From: Sanderia malayensis
Taxonomy: Eukaryota; Cnidaria; Scyphozoa; Semaeostomeae; Pelagiidae
Direction: 5' to 3'
Assembly: GCA_013076295.1 (NCBI GenBank)
Contig: RQOL01000856.1
Span: 1 to 64,000, forward strand
DNA length: 64,000 nt
Numbering within the stretch: position 1 is the first letter of the stretch; every line of letters begins with the position of its first letter. Below are positions 35,268-47,697 of this stretch, in pieces. The position numbers were made by a program, and so were the translations under genes. The notes under the pieces are model-generated. The model was not told the origin of the DNA and ran no database searches. It saw only the letters and a program-made list of their open reading frames with translations.

Positions 35268-35843
35268 ATTGTCCTAAAGAAGAAAGGTTAAAAAGTTTTG
35301 TTTTTAAAAGTCGTTGTCAAAGCTCACAACAAGATATGGTTAATAAAAACCGGCTATAGAAAATAGCAAAAAAGTTTCTTAAATTTTAGGGCGTCCAGAT
35401 GTAGGTTTCTTATAAACCGGTTTCTTATTAAAAAAAACATGTAAGCAGTGAATAATGGCGGCAGGGGTGGTCTGGCATCACAATTGCAGGGTGGCTGGCA
35501 AACCGAAGGGGCCCGGTTTAGGGTGGTCCAAGTCTTCGAAAAGGGCCCGTAGTTTTAGTTTACGTTAAAAATCAGAAGGCCCGGGTGGCGATCGCCACTT
35601 TGCCACCCGGGCCAGACCGCCCATGAATGGCGCGAAGTTATATCGAGGCAATAACCTGAAGTTAAAAGTCTGTTAAAGTGAAGATTATTTAACTATTCGA
35701 AGCTTGATTTTTATTTTATTGTGTTTTGCTTGGCTTGAAATAAAGCTTCATAATTCAAATATGAAAAGACCATTAATTGTTTTTAACCTACTATTTACAA
35801 ATAAAAAGGCATGCATTGTTCTGAATGGAAATTTAGCAAATTA
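35268..35843. other. Upstream of the EPS8-like start; repeat fragments
   Basis: The segment holds a solo end of the CACGTTTTTT MITE family (about 35370-35442, ending TTAAAAAAAACATGTAA). It also holds a G/C-rich inverted piece at about 35457-35625 (GGGTGGTCTGGC against GCCAGACCGCCC). Part may be the promoter or 5' untranslated sequence of the EPS8-like gene, but no site can be assigned. Confidence 0.5.
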
Positions 35844-36243
35844 CACGTTTTTTTTATAAGAAACCGGTTTATAAGAAACCTAGATCTAGACGCCCTAAAA
35901 TTTAAGAAACTTTTAGAACTACAAGGAAATATTTAAGAAACATTAGAAATTTCCGAAACACGTTTTTCCCTCACGGATTTAACAAAAGTCAACTACAGTA
36001 AATATGTTTTATGTGCAAAGCATAACATTGTCGGCTCCAAATGACGATTTTTCGCATTGGCGATTTTTCTTTGTTATAATACTAATATTTTGCCACATCC
36101 ACGTATTTTTCTTCGTTCTCACTACAACTTTTTTCATTAAATTAAGAAACTTTTAACAAACTTTTAGAACTAAAATGTGGCTAAAAATTAAGAAACTTTT
36201 ACTACTTGGCCTTGAGCCAGGTTTCTTATAAAAAAAAAACGTG
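35844..36243. mobile_element. Full-length 400-bp CACGTTTTTT-family MITE
   Basis: Its ends are CACGTTTTTTTTATAAGAAACC and the complement GGTTTCTTATAAAAAAAAAACGTG, with TA on each side (35842-35843 and 36244-36245). Repeated AAGTTTCTTAA motifs sit near both ends. It is the intact reference copy for the family. The copy at 59741-60527 is the same length once its nested insertion is removed. Confidence 0.85.
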
Positions 36244-36245
36244 TA

Positions 36246-39200
36246 CACATAATATCCTACCAAATACTATGCTGTTATGCGTACTAATAGATGACTTGAG
36301 TCTTGAGAAACTGTAATAGCTGCTCACTGTTAGCTTCTTATGATTAATAGCAATTTAAAAAGCAAGTGTGAACATGAATTTTATGGTGACTTGACATGGC
36401 TGTTAAAGTTATGAAGGTTCGCAGCAGAAAATAGTCATCAATGTATAACCGAACAGAACGAAATAGTAACAAGTAACAGCTATATAAGTTAATACAGACT
36501 AATGAATAATAAGAAGACTAACTAACTATAGAGATCAAAGTCTAAGAGAATATATATAATCGTGTGATTGACAGCACCATTGTTCTTAATTTTCGCACGA
36601 TGACCAATCATATTTTAACAATGGCAACGTCATCTTGGTCGCTAAATTCCTCATAATTCCCAGGGAACTGTTCCCATTGCTACGAACAGATCTTCTTTTG
36701 TGTTATCATTGACAACAATGAAATCTTTGACATAACGCAATATAAATGATGCAAGAGATGCTACAAAACTCATAACAGTGCACGTTTACTTTTATTGTTC
36801 GCGTCATCTAATTTTCATTCAAAGGAAAAGAAAAACAAGAATGTGGAGCATCTCGAGCCATCCGAACGAAAATATGAGAAAACTGATAGCACAAAACACG
36901 CCAATCCTGTCTAAATCAATTGAATGCTTTAGCCAAAATGATGCCAGGGTGTGAGCATTGTCATAAAGTTGGCTATAATTCACCAAATGATGGTACTGTA
37001 CAGCCATTTTTATGTACGCAATTGTCAACACCCTAACGCAAAGCACTTTAAGTAGCTATGTATTGACTCGTTCATAGCCCGTTTAAAAGTAGGTTGAAGA
37101 AAATTGCATATATTTAGAAATACAGATATTAAAATCCTATGAACTTCATGAAAAATCTCAGAAAATCTTAGCTAGAAACTAAAATCCTATCCGAAATATG
37201 GTTGGGTGGATTTTTAAGCAGCTGGCAGCTCAATTATAAAAAAAACTAGCGATGCTACATCACAAGTTCTTTTGAAATAGAAAAACAAAATTAAACTCAC
37301 GTTTAATCGTCGAATTTACAATCTGAAAAATGAAATTGTATGCAAGATATATGCAGCAGTATTCAATAAAATTCTCCTTTTATAAAAAGGTCATTGCAGG
37401 TACATGCAAACTGTCCAACTCGTAAATTGATGATTAGGCCACGAATAGCTACGATTTTCTGAAGCATAACTAACATGACTGTCATCCTTGATAAGTTTTG
37501 TCATGGCAATGGCTTTCTTTTCAATCACTGCAGTCAAAATTGAAAAGATTTTACAATCGTAGTTATTCAAGAACAATCAAATTATTGTCGTAGTCATTGC
37601 GATAAAACACGAATAATTTGACCCTTGGTTCATGCTTTCATCAATAAAATGGGAATTATTCTTCAATTCAATCGGCCGGAAATTTCTTTGCGTACACAAT
37701 AACGTCGTCCTTAATCCTAAAGTTCTTTTACACTACACGAGGAGATTTTAGCATCAATCATCAGTTACACGAAAACATCTGATGAACATCTTTTGTGAAT
37801 ATCTGATCATGTATCATAGCAAAACATATTCTTGAGAAATTGTTGAAAATTTTCTGAAAAACGTTGAAAATATTATGAAACATGAAAAGCAATGGGCAGA
37901 TTAATGAAATGTAACCACGTGAGCAGCAAAAAACATTTTGATTTCGAAATTATTGAAGTTGTGTAGAGAACATATTGCAAATAGCACGAAGTTTAAACAA
38001 TTTTATTTGCCTGCATGCTATAGATTTTGTAAGGCTTAAAATTCCATAAAATCCAGATAAAATTTCATTTTGCAATAAAGCTCCTTCCATTGTTATGTGT
38101 TAGTGTTCCATTGTTATAATGAGTGTACATTACCTTTCACCCAGTACAGAATTCAGAAATATACAGTAGATTATTAATGAACTGTCAGATAATACTCACA
38201 CCAGTTGTCATTAATTATGAAATGATATCTTATTGTTCATGTAGTTTACGGGTGTTTACATTGGACATACAATACTTTGTTAACAATGAAATTCATTGGA
38301 GAACTAAACTTGCTCCACCCTCTTGGCTGTAGAACATAAATTAGGCATTGGTACATCTATTTTGAGACATCTCTATACACATCAGAAAACTCTTGTCCCA
38401 AAGTTTCCTAACAATGCTGTTTCACTACAACTGAGCATCTGGTGCATCTGAGCAACTGATGCATCTGAGCAATACATTTCTATATGTTATGATCTCACAA
38501 TATGTTGCATTACATGGGATACATCATACATGTACTATCATCATATTGTGATCAATACATTACAAGTCATAATGGGAAATCTTTCCTTTGGTAAACTCCA
38601 TGATGATGTCTGACAAAATTCGATAAATATTTTTATGTTTTAAAATGAAAGAGTCGTAATTACATCATGGATGTAATGCATATGATGTAAATCGGTATTG
38701 TGTTTTGGAAATGAAATGACAATGAACTTGGTCTACTTGGTGCGGCGGCGACACGAATGAACAGAACAGAGCACCATCACCTTCAGTTGCCATTGATTTA
38801 AGACTATCTATCAATCGCTGTTGATATAGCCACAAAATTTCAAAAATTTCAAGGGAATCAAATTTGATCGACACTGACCTAATCTCATGCTTTCGTGGCC
38901 TGCTTGCACGTAACATGAAACGTGGAGACGAAAGTTTCTCTTCTTGACGTTGACAAGTCAAGTATGGACGTAGGCCCAAAGATCAAAACGTCACGGCTAA
39001 TTTCAGCAGTATTATTCGCATGCCTAAATGGCTAAATAACTAAGCGACCTAGTACTACAGTACTTACCTAAGGGGTGTACTTTTGAAATATGAACCATTA
39101 GTATTATGAGGAAATTCTTTTGGGTGAAAATAAAATAAATACGACAACATGCAATCACAACATTTTGCTGTTTGTTCTTGCTTCTGTTCTATGTGGGGGT

Positions 39201-39641
39201 GGGCGGAACTGGAATTCACGTGTGTCGTCAGAAAGAAAAGTCAACAAAACAAAACAGACTTGAAACGCATGCGTACACGATGCGTTAATACCTTTGCTTT
39301 TCAACATCTTTTTACATTTATCTTTGTCAAAAACATTCAGTTATCACATGCCTTGTAGCATTTCAGTATTACAGCTTTCAGGTTATGACAAATACACGCT
39401 TAAGAAACGATTAAGTGACTTTTTACTAGCAAAATTCTGAACAAATGAAGAACATTTATCCATAGTTTTCTCCTCGCTTAGCTTATATAGGTGCATAAGT
39501 ATATTACAGTATATTATGTGACTGAATACTGGTTACGTTGCACTTATTTCTTGTTTGAGCGTGCAAATAAATTGAAGTAAATTCATTATTATCATTATAA
39601 TGGATGGATATTATATTATTGTTATAATGGATTGGATGGAT
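36246..39641. other. Intergenic region, no gene recognised
   Basis: This 3.4-kb AT-rich stretch lies between the start of the EPS8-like gene and the 3' end of the receptor gene. The longest frame (38665-38979, minus) has no recognisable domain and no splice partner. The interval probably contains the EPS8-like promoter and any non-coding first exon. Confidence 0.5.
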
Positions 39642-42600
39642 TCAGTATTTGTCAGATTGTTTTTGCAATATCTTCACAACGACCAAAGGTGCCACAGTCA
39701 TAAGTGCGACAATAACTTTGCAGCAGAGCTTGTCAAGGTATGTTGAGATCTGGTGCCATTGTTCTGTGTGCGATTCTAAAAAACAATACATTGGTCTTAG
39801 GACAGGTAAATAAAGACCACCCCTATTTCAAACTCATGGGCTGGTCTTTCATTCTTTTTTAATCAATTACAAATCATAACTAGCAGCAATAAAAAGTAAT
39901 TTCAAGTTACATTTCGTAGAAGATTTTATTAAATAGCAATTTTATGAAGATGAAATAACTTACCTTTATCATTCTTTTTAGACTTTTCCACTTCGTCATT
40001 CGCCTGGTCAAGATCGTAGCACTCCTCTTTCTGCGTTTCCTCAACATTGAAAGCTTTCACCTTGATCTTTCTGACGTTCTTCCTGAACAAATTGAATGTA
40101 CAGCTTCGCTTGGAGCCACGTGCACGATTCAAAAGCCAGCTCGGTGGACTATGGGTGTTGAAATAGAGGCGCGCGTTGATGGTAGATAGGATGAACGAGA
40201 GGACGAGGAGGTAAAATATGAGAACGTAAAGTATGCCAAGCAGAGGCGATTTGTCCGACTTTTCCGGCAGCTTGTCGGATATGACGATAAGATAAACGCT
40301 GAAACTGAGGATGACGGTCACGCCAAAGCCGATTCTCTCGCCGGCATCCGGCGGAATGACAAACGTCAACAACGACAAGGCGATAATGGCGAAGCATGGG
40401 AATATCAAGTAGAGAAAAAAGAAGGTAGGCTGCCGTTTTAAATGAAAATTGTATTCGATCTGAGAGAAGGCGTCAGGACAACATGCGTAGTTCTGCAATG
40501 ATATTTTCGACGTGATCTTTTCTATTATCCAGACTCCATTCGAAACAAACATTTTACCTTCAATAAAAAATCAGTTTGCGATATTTTATTGCATTCATCG
40601 TCCAGAGAGCTAAGCAAATGTACCACTCCGTCTAGATACGATGGTATATATTGATACATCATATATAGACTAGGTAGATAAATTGGAAAAGAAAGCTAAG
40701 AACAACGGTATCTCACACAATTGGAATGTCTGAATAGTTGTAACAGTTAGATATATAATTACAAAGGAATCCAAATAACACGTTGCAGGGGAAGATACCC
40801 AAAGTTTACTTCGCTATTCAAGGTGCATAGCTATTACAGCACAATTAAAAATCTACTGTGCAGTAGTACATATTGTTACAAATAAATACCTTCTTTCATC
40901 ATAGATTCTGTAATTTTGTTATATTCCATAATTTTCAGTCGTTTGTGAGAATAGGACCAGGAGCCAAAGGTCAAAGAACAAATCTGGAATCAAAGTAGCT
41001 AGAAATCAGTTGTAATACCTTGAAATACATAGTTGTAATGCCTCATCAACCTCAAAGTACTGGCCGTAGGCCGTAATAACAAGGTGACCGGAGGAAAGGT
41101 TGCAACTGTAAGACTTAGTTGACATTGAATGATTGTGAGCAGCTCCTCAATGCGTTACCTTCATGATTCCAATAAACAACCGAGGCGTTAATATAAACTG
41201 TCCTCAGACTTCACATGGCATGCCTACTGGAGGGGTCACTTAATGTGGGCGTTTATAAGACTGGCGTTTGTAATTGAAAAAAGTGTAGCGAGCAAGGGAT
41301 TGAAAATAGAGAGGCGTTTATATGCAGCATACTTGGGCTTTTCGATGTTTGTTAGATAAAGTGGACAATCCCGTTGGTAACTACTGTAGTCTCTGGCCTT
41401 GAAAATCCATGGCTTAAGATTTGGACGTATACAAGCACTTGTTGGGTAAAGTTGTGTAGCAACTTGGAGAAATTTCGGGCTATGTGCAAAAGCTGTTGAA
41501 AACGGGGTAGGCGGGAGTTTCACAGTGCAATGCAATACGCTGTATGTAGACCAGTTTCACAGTTCAATGCAATACGCTGTATGTAGACCATTATCTGGAC
41601 TGGTTGAGGGTCTAGTAATTCAATTATTCAAAAAGAGTCTAGCGACTACCTGGATATCAAGAGGAAACCATGTGATATCAATGTTGCACGATGCATGAAA
41701 AACGACTGGATTGGTCCATACAACACTTCCGTTAGATGTTGCAATAACTGGCGCATGGAACACACTGCTACTTGAAGTATCTCTTGCGCTGCAAAAATCA
41801 ATATTTCTTGGAGCTCAAAACAGTACGACTGCCGATAGCCGGTCACTGAAAGATGTTTACTTGGTTTACTGGGCGCTATAAAAAGATCTTTTAGGCACTT
41901 TGGGACATGTCAGGTACAAAAGAGTATTCAAATAGTTGCTTTCCGATAAATGTGGCTATAAAATAAAGATTTAATATTTCGTCTTGAAGGCTTCGGGCAT
42001 AAACTGCAAAATGCTTCGCCATCCGTTGAATAGGAAACCGAAGATATATGTCTCGTAGAACCAAAGATAGAAAGAAAAAGGATGCTATTAATTTACTCAA
42101 GGGGGAATATGCTTGTTATATCGATAGTTTGCTGTACAGGATGGGGCATAACAAGGAATCGTCACTGCTGGTTACTGTTATTCATTCCATTTACACCAAC
42201 GTAAAGTAACCGCTCATAACCGCTCCATGTACTGAGCGTACACGGAGCGGTTATGAGCGGTTACTAGGAATATAGTCCATGTCTGTTGGTATGTTCTTAC
42301 TTACTTGTTGTACAGCTCAATGTCAGGTGTCCAAACATTTGCAATTGGAATATTGAGAATATCAGTATTGTTATAAGACGAAGAATCCCATGCCAATTGT
42401 GGATCAATCCATCTCTAAACGAAATTCAATTACATCATGTAAATAAATGCAAATTGTCGGAATACTTTGAATAAGTACACACTTCTTTCAAACATATCCC
42501 TCTAAAGAACGCCCCAAAAATACAAAAATAGGCACCATGAGCGTTTAATTGCACAAATTCGTTATTGTCAAAGTGTTCAGTGTTGCCTGGGCAGTTAAAA

Positions 42601-43845
42601 GCAAAATGTTCAGTTAATTACAAGGTAAAGCATAAAGGGTTAATTACATAAAAATATGCAATTGACAATACAAACTTACCATCAAAACAAATACTTCTAG
42701 TACCATAACCTGCTCCTTTATATCCTAAAAAACAAACAAGTCATTCATATAAATTCTTACGAGTTATTAGATCTAGATTCATGTGTACAAATATGAGGGG
42801 TTCTTTATGTAGTGAAAATCTACTACATAAAGAACCCCTTTATAAAAGTCGGGCAGGGTAGGGGCAGAGGAAGGCGGGGTTTCTGTTACTTTATCAAACC
42901 CGTTTAAGAAAAGCGGACAAAGCGGTCAAAAAGCGGTAAGTCCAAAAACTAGTTTTATGAACAATTTCATCGACGTTGATCCGACCCCCGCAATCGTAAG
43001 ACAAGACACAAAACAAGTAAGAATTAGGAGATCCAGAAAAACGTTTGCCACATCGAAGAACTCAACACATCCAAATGTCAGTAGCTTGATCCATCAAGGG
43101 ACCGAGAAAATGGTTGCAGTTATGGTTATTTGAGCTGCAGTGACGGAATTATGCACTTTGGAGAGCTGCTTAGGAATTTAGTTTTCAATGGTATAAGCTC
43201 TTTAGATTTTGGGACCCACTACATAAAGAACTTTTTCACAGGTTACTTATAAAAAGGTTTTTTATGATAAAAAGTTTGCGTGACAAGGTTCAAAGCTGCT
43301 TACTTACAAGTTTGACGAGTTTTTTCAGCTTCATGTCGAAGTTGATGACGGCAGCAAGGTCAGATGATTTAACAGGTCGCATTCCAGAACTGTAGTTACC
43401 GATGACGTCCTGAAGAAGATTTGTTTCGTATTTCACGTAACTTTGCAGTAACTGAGCCATGTCTAGAATTGGGGGCATGGAAGCAGCAGGCAAGGGTGCC
43501 TTTGGGCCGGTACTGTTCCCTCCTTCTCCAGTTCCACTTGATCCACTTTGAGTTGAACCAGATTGCTTCTGAGCCACAGTATACATCAATGCTGAAAACA
43601 GAATGAAAAAAATAGATTTAATCAGACGGTTGAAAACTCAAGTTTGAAGTCAGATATCGAATGGTAGCAAACTTCTAGTGCCGAAAATGATTTAAAACCC
43701 AGCTGAGTCTGGGCACGGGCTACTGAAACCCAGCTAAAGAAAGAAAAGATACGCAGAGAGTAAATCTAATGTAAAGTGGATGGTACTTACAAATTGATTC
43801 AATGATTAGAGCGAAAAAAATGATCTTCACCCAAGTGATAAGCAT
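39642..43845 (-). CDS. Nicotinic acetylcholine receptor-like Cys-loop channel subunit, alpha type
   Basis: Eight exons: 43791-43845, 43308-43591, 42680-42724, 42305-42414, 41650-41788, 40890-40983, 39964-40557, 39642-39775; 484 residues, phases consistent. A signal peptide (1-18) is followed by a Ser/Gly/Pro-rich N-terminal extension. The ligand-binding domain has WTPDIELYN, the Cys-loop C199-C213 with exactly 13 residues between (SCNIDITWFPLDIQIC), and the vicinal pair C268-C269 in YACCPDAF, the mark of an alpha subunit that binds acetylcholine. M1-M3 follow, with GERIGFGVTVILSF around M2; the GER start is typical of cation-selective channels. A short basic/acidic intracellular loop precedes M4 in the last exon. 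It acts in the plasma membrane as part of a pentamer. The agonist cannot be proved from sequence, since cnidarian-type receptors of this class are divergent. Confidence 0.92.
42205..42265. repeat. Near-perfect 61-bp palindrome
   Basis: AGTAACCGCTCATAACCGCT pairs with AGCGGTTATGAGCGGTTACT, the stem extending to about 28 bp with one mismatch and a tiny loop. It lies in the receptor intron just after exon 4 (in gene order). Confidence 0.9.
42796..42839. repeat. Short palindrome AGGGGTTCTTTATGTAGT
   Basis: An 18-bp perfect inverted repeat around a short loop lies in a receptor intron. A related word (ACTACATAAAGAACTTTT) recurs near 43216-43234, so the palindrome may be the collapsed end of a small element spanning about 42796-43260. 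Confidence 0.6.
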
Positions 43846-44700
43846 TTTCGCTGAGTTTCGTTGCTTGCCGCAGCAGCAATGAACGTTTCGACGTAGAATG
43901 AATTCGAGATGAGTGAGATTCTACGAGATTCGAGATGCTTAACGACTTAACCAGAGACTCAACCAAGACCTACTTTGTACTTGTGTTGCATCTGAACGAG
44001 GCCAAAAAAGGATTTGATTAGTAGAAAGCAGCTGGTCACAGGTTTAAATAATCTTTGACTTCCCATACGCTGTGACTTTCAAACCATTTGGTAAACACCA
44101 GGGTATAGTTCATGGGACATCAGTGTCAACCTCCTCTGTGTGTTTGAATGGGAGACGTGCTGTGGCTGAAACAATTGCTTAGAAATGTGCGTCATTGAAG
44201 TTAGAAGCCATAGGCAACTGGAGAAACAAATAAAATTGCTCTTAATTAATTAGCTTTTGTTGATTATTATTGAACATGGGGCTGGGCTAAATCGCAGCAT
44301 GTCAAGTTGCACAGAAGGTGAAATGACAGAGAAATCGCGCGATTGCGAAAAGATAGGGGGAAGTAGAGAAAATTTACACGTCACAAAAACTTTAACATGT
44401 CATATCTTAGAGCATGTAAGCGATAAAAGTTTCAAATGCGATATCTACTAAGTGCAAATACATCTGTCGGATAAGCCATATTTTCGAGCTGCCTTTGAAG
44501 AAAATCATGTTTTGTTCGTTGAAAATGACGCAATCGATCGCGTGCGATGTGATCGTGTACAGTCTCCCGAAATAACACCAAGCCATAATTTGCTAGGTAC
44601 AGTTGAACCTTGATAAATCGAGGTTGACTTATCTTTCCGTGCAAAAGATTCAGAGTAATTTCGATAATGTAACAGACTCCCTTTAATCGTGATATATGTC
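43846..44700. other. Receptor upstream region
   Basis: The segment presumably holds the receptor promoter and 5' untranslated sequence. No core promoter motif could be assigned and no other gene is recognised. The 64-codon frame at 44257-44451 has no supporting context. Confidence 0.4.
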
Positions 44701-45041
44701 ATAGGCGTAGACTTTGGGAGGGGGTCTTGGGGGCTCAAGCCCCCCTGAGAAGACATTCAAGGATACGTTTCGGTATCCAAGTAGACAGCTTACCGTATTT
44801 CCTCGATTAAACGCCCCCCTCGATTAAGAGCCCCCCTCGAATAAACGCCCCCTTATGCTACCAACTTGTTCCTTGGTTCTTTATGTCGGTCCAATGAAAG
44901 TTATATCGAGGAAATACGGTATTGCTTAAACTGATATTACTTGTTTTTCTTGTTTCTCGTATCATAAGAAACACAGAATGAAATTCCAAAAAGTTTCACT
45001 TGAGCCCCCCTAGAGAAAATATAATATAACTCTACGCCTAT
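44701..45041. mobile_element. ATAGGCGTAGA-ended element with nested MITE
   Basis: ATAGGCGTAGA at 44701 pairs with TCTACGCCTAT at 45031-45041. Internal GGCTCAAGCCCCCC and TGAGCCCCCCTAGA blocks are also inverted. A CCGTATTTCC-family MITE is inserted at 44793-44919. The outer ends are short and the family is not identified. Confidence 0.5.
44793..44919. mobile_element. Short CCGTATTTCC-family MITE
   Basis: This 127-bp element has ends CCGTATTTCCTCGAT and TATCGAGGAAATACGG and flanking TA (44791-44792 and 44920-44921). Its interior carries AAACGCCCCC units. It is nested in the element at 44701-45041. Confidence 0.7.
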
Positions 45042-45215
45042 ATGGCCTGTGTGGTGTGTGGCTAAGAGTATCATATAACAAAACCAGGTTGACAATGAAC
45101 AACCACTGGAACATGATCCTGATACAACAATTTGACCAGGCCATCTTGCGCCACCAAAGTATATAAATGTGAGGTTGGTTTTCTTCAATCAATTTCTTCA
45201 ATTAAGTTCAGGGTA

Positions 45216-46308
45216 CGTCGTTACTAAAAAGCGGAACAACCCAAGAACGGGCTGAACAACCCAAGAACAACCCAAGAACAGGCTGAACAACCCAAGAACA
45301 ATCCAAGAACAGTCCGAAAACCCAAGAACAACCCAAGAACCACTCAAGAACAACCTTCAAGCCCCAAGAACAAACTGAACAACCCAGAAAGAACGCAAGA
45401 ACAACCCAAGATTATCCTAACAAGGGTTCTTTCTTTCCCATTTTCATGGCATTGGGGATGTTGTTGTTTTTGCATACAAAGTGGCCTAACTAATTTTCAT
45501 AAGGTTATAAAGCAAGTCAGAACGTGGCATCCACTGGATAAATTTTGTTGAAAGCTAGTCAACATTCTAGAACATTTTGGGGAAAATACAATGCAATGCA
45601 ATTTCACTACCAACCCTAATACAAATCTAAAATTAGCACACTAATTAGCAACCTATCGAAGTGATAACAGATAAGAGGAAGGGAAAGGCCATAAAACTTC
45701 ACTAAAACAAATTAAATCATACTTAAATTGATGAGTGGACTTGAAAGTCATGATATGATGCTGCACCCTCACATAGCGTTTCTTTCGTCTATGACGTATG
45801 GGCATTCCCACTAACGACACGAAAAAGAGAAAACTTCACTGGATGAATGGGCAAGCAGGGAAGAGGCGACAAGGCCTAAATTTCACCACAACAAGTCACC
45901 TTACCGCCACGACATTATTGCTTGAGGAAATCGCAAAAGGGGGACGAGTACTGCAGAACACAAACAATAAACGCATGCAATTGAAGACCTTTGTAAAGTA
46001 TATGATTATTTCTGAGGGTAATCGGATGCCATGCCACACGGCACTCACGGCGGACCATGTTTTACGCAACGCCATGTGAAAATGGGAAAGAAAGAACCCT
46101 TGTTAGGATAATCTTGGGTTGTTCTTGCGTTCTTTCTGGGTTGTTCAGTTTGTTCTTGGGGCTTGAAGGTTGTTCTTGGGTGGTTCTTGGGTTGTTCTTG
46201 GGGTTTTCGGACTGTTCTTGGATTGTTCTTGGGTTGTTCAGCCTGTTCTTGGGTTGTTCTTGGGTTGTTCAGCTTGTTCTTGGGTTGTTCCACTTTTTAG
46301 TAACGACG
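45216..46308. mobile_element. Mutator-like element with minisatellite inverted repeats
   Basis: This 1093-bp element begins CGTCGTTACTAAAAAG and ends with the complement. It is flanked by the 10-bp duplication GTTCAGGGTA (45206-45215 and 46309-46318). The inverted ends are about 230 bp each and consist almost wholly of tandem CAACCCAAGAA units. Long TIRs and a 9-11 bp duplication are typical of Mutator-like elements. The interior (about 45450-46070) has a 93-codon frame at 45798-46079 but no recognisable MULE transposase. Confidence 0.8.
45798..46079 (+). other. Unrecognised 93-codon frame inside the Mutator-like element
   Basis: The frame occupies much of the interior and ends where the right inverted repeat begins. 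It is rich in Thr and Lys and has no domain I recognise. It may be a fragment of captured host or transposase sequence, or chance. No function is proposed. Confidence 0.2.
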
Positions 46309-46488
46309 GTTCAGGGTAGCAATTTCAAGACAATAAAAGTACCATTCAATATTTCGCTTGAGTTTGCAAGAATATTTTTGGTGTTGAGATCTGTGTGGTT
46401 GTAATGCTGTCTCAATTGGTCAGCAATCTCTGTTTTATTTTGTGAAGAGCTTCTTATAGAAATCACTGTATCTTTTGATTTCAGCACA

Positions 46489-47623
46489 ATGGCAGAAAAT
46501 GCAGAAGTTCAATCAGTACTCGAATATTGGTTTAAGCCTGGAAAAGACCTTGACGGGTATTTGCAACTTTGGTTTGAGGGAGGGGAAGCCGTGGATCAGG
46601 AGTTGAAAGAACAATTCAGCACCCTGGTATGAAAATATTTACATGTGGTTTACAACACAGCAGATCTCAAATCAGATTGGAATTTTTTTGATATTTATTA
46701 TCAACTAATACTATTTCCTCACAACCTTTCTAAATATTTATAGATTGAAAAGGCACGCAATCAAGAATTGAAATCTTGGGAAGAGAACTCAAAATCAGCT
46801 TTGGCTCACATAATTTTGATCGACCAGTTTTGCAGAAGTGTTTACAGGGTATAACATTATACCTGTAGCATTAACATTTTGGATTTTCAATTTTGGAATC
46901 ATGAAGAGAACTTTTTTTATTTAATGCATCTTTCAGGGCACACCAAAGGCATTTGACTGTGATCACATTTCTTTGGCAATAGCAAAAAAGGTATGCTCTA
47001 TATCTTACACCCCAGAACAAGTAAAGTATTCCTCAAAGTTACATCTCTCCCTAATTTTAAAAATGGGGTAGCAAAGGATTTTATACTTTAGATAATTTTG
47101 TTGATCACCTAGCTTGTTGCTGCAAAAACAATCAACTACAAAGATCTGAACTTTATGGAAAGGTTTTTTGCATATCTTCCATTTGAGCATAGTGAAAACA
47201 TGGATGATCAGGTATTACAAGAAACTATGATTCAGATAATGTTTTCATCTTATTGTCCCCAAAATTTAAGGAAATGCAATGTATGCATGGAAAATTATCT
47301 GTTAAATTTCTTATCCAGAATGAGTCATGCAGACTATTTGCAGAACTGGTAAAGGACTCTGATGGGACGGAATTTAACAAATTGTCACAGATTGGGCTGT
47401 CATGTTCACAAAAGCACAGGGTGAGATCCATCTATTTTGTATCCTTTGTTAGTTTGAATGTTCCCCTGTATTATTAGTTAGTACTCACTGTACAGTGTAT
47501 TTTATCACCATGCAGGAAGTCATAAAGAAATTTGGCAGATTTCCTAAAAGGAATCTTGCCTTGGGAAGAAAAAACACACCGGAAGAGGAAGAATTCTTGA
47601 ACAATAATTCTTATGTTTTTTAG
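46489..47623 (+). CDS. DUF924-like protein, copy A
   Basis: Six exons: 46489-46626, 46744-46848, 46937-46990, 47113-47211, 47319-47420, 47516-47623; 201 residues. The sequence follows the DUF924 pattern: an N-terminal YWFKPG and LWF helix region, ALAHIILIDQFCRSVYRGTP, then FFAYLPFEHSENMDDQ and the C-terminal FGRFPKRN with a Glu-rich end. DUF924 proteins are all-helical, TPR-like and of unknown function; no enzymatic role can be given. No signal peptide or membrane segment is seen, so it is probably cytosolic. All exon lengths and phases equal those of copy B at 61703-62829, and intron sequence is also conserved, so the pair arose by recent duplication. Acceptors and donors are canonical GT-AG. 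Confidence 0.88.
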
Positions 47624-47697
47624 GAAAAATGTTCTTAAAATTAATTTACTTAACTCTATTTTATATTTGTAAACTTTGGTCGATTGCGTGAGAGATA

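Noticed and set aside
38665..38979. 104-codon minus-strand gene
   Set aside because: There is no recognisable domain, no splice partner and no supporting context.
46045..46404. Repetitive open frames on both strands
   Set aside because: They are translations of the tandem CAACCCAAGAA units forming the right inverted repeat of the Mutator-like element.
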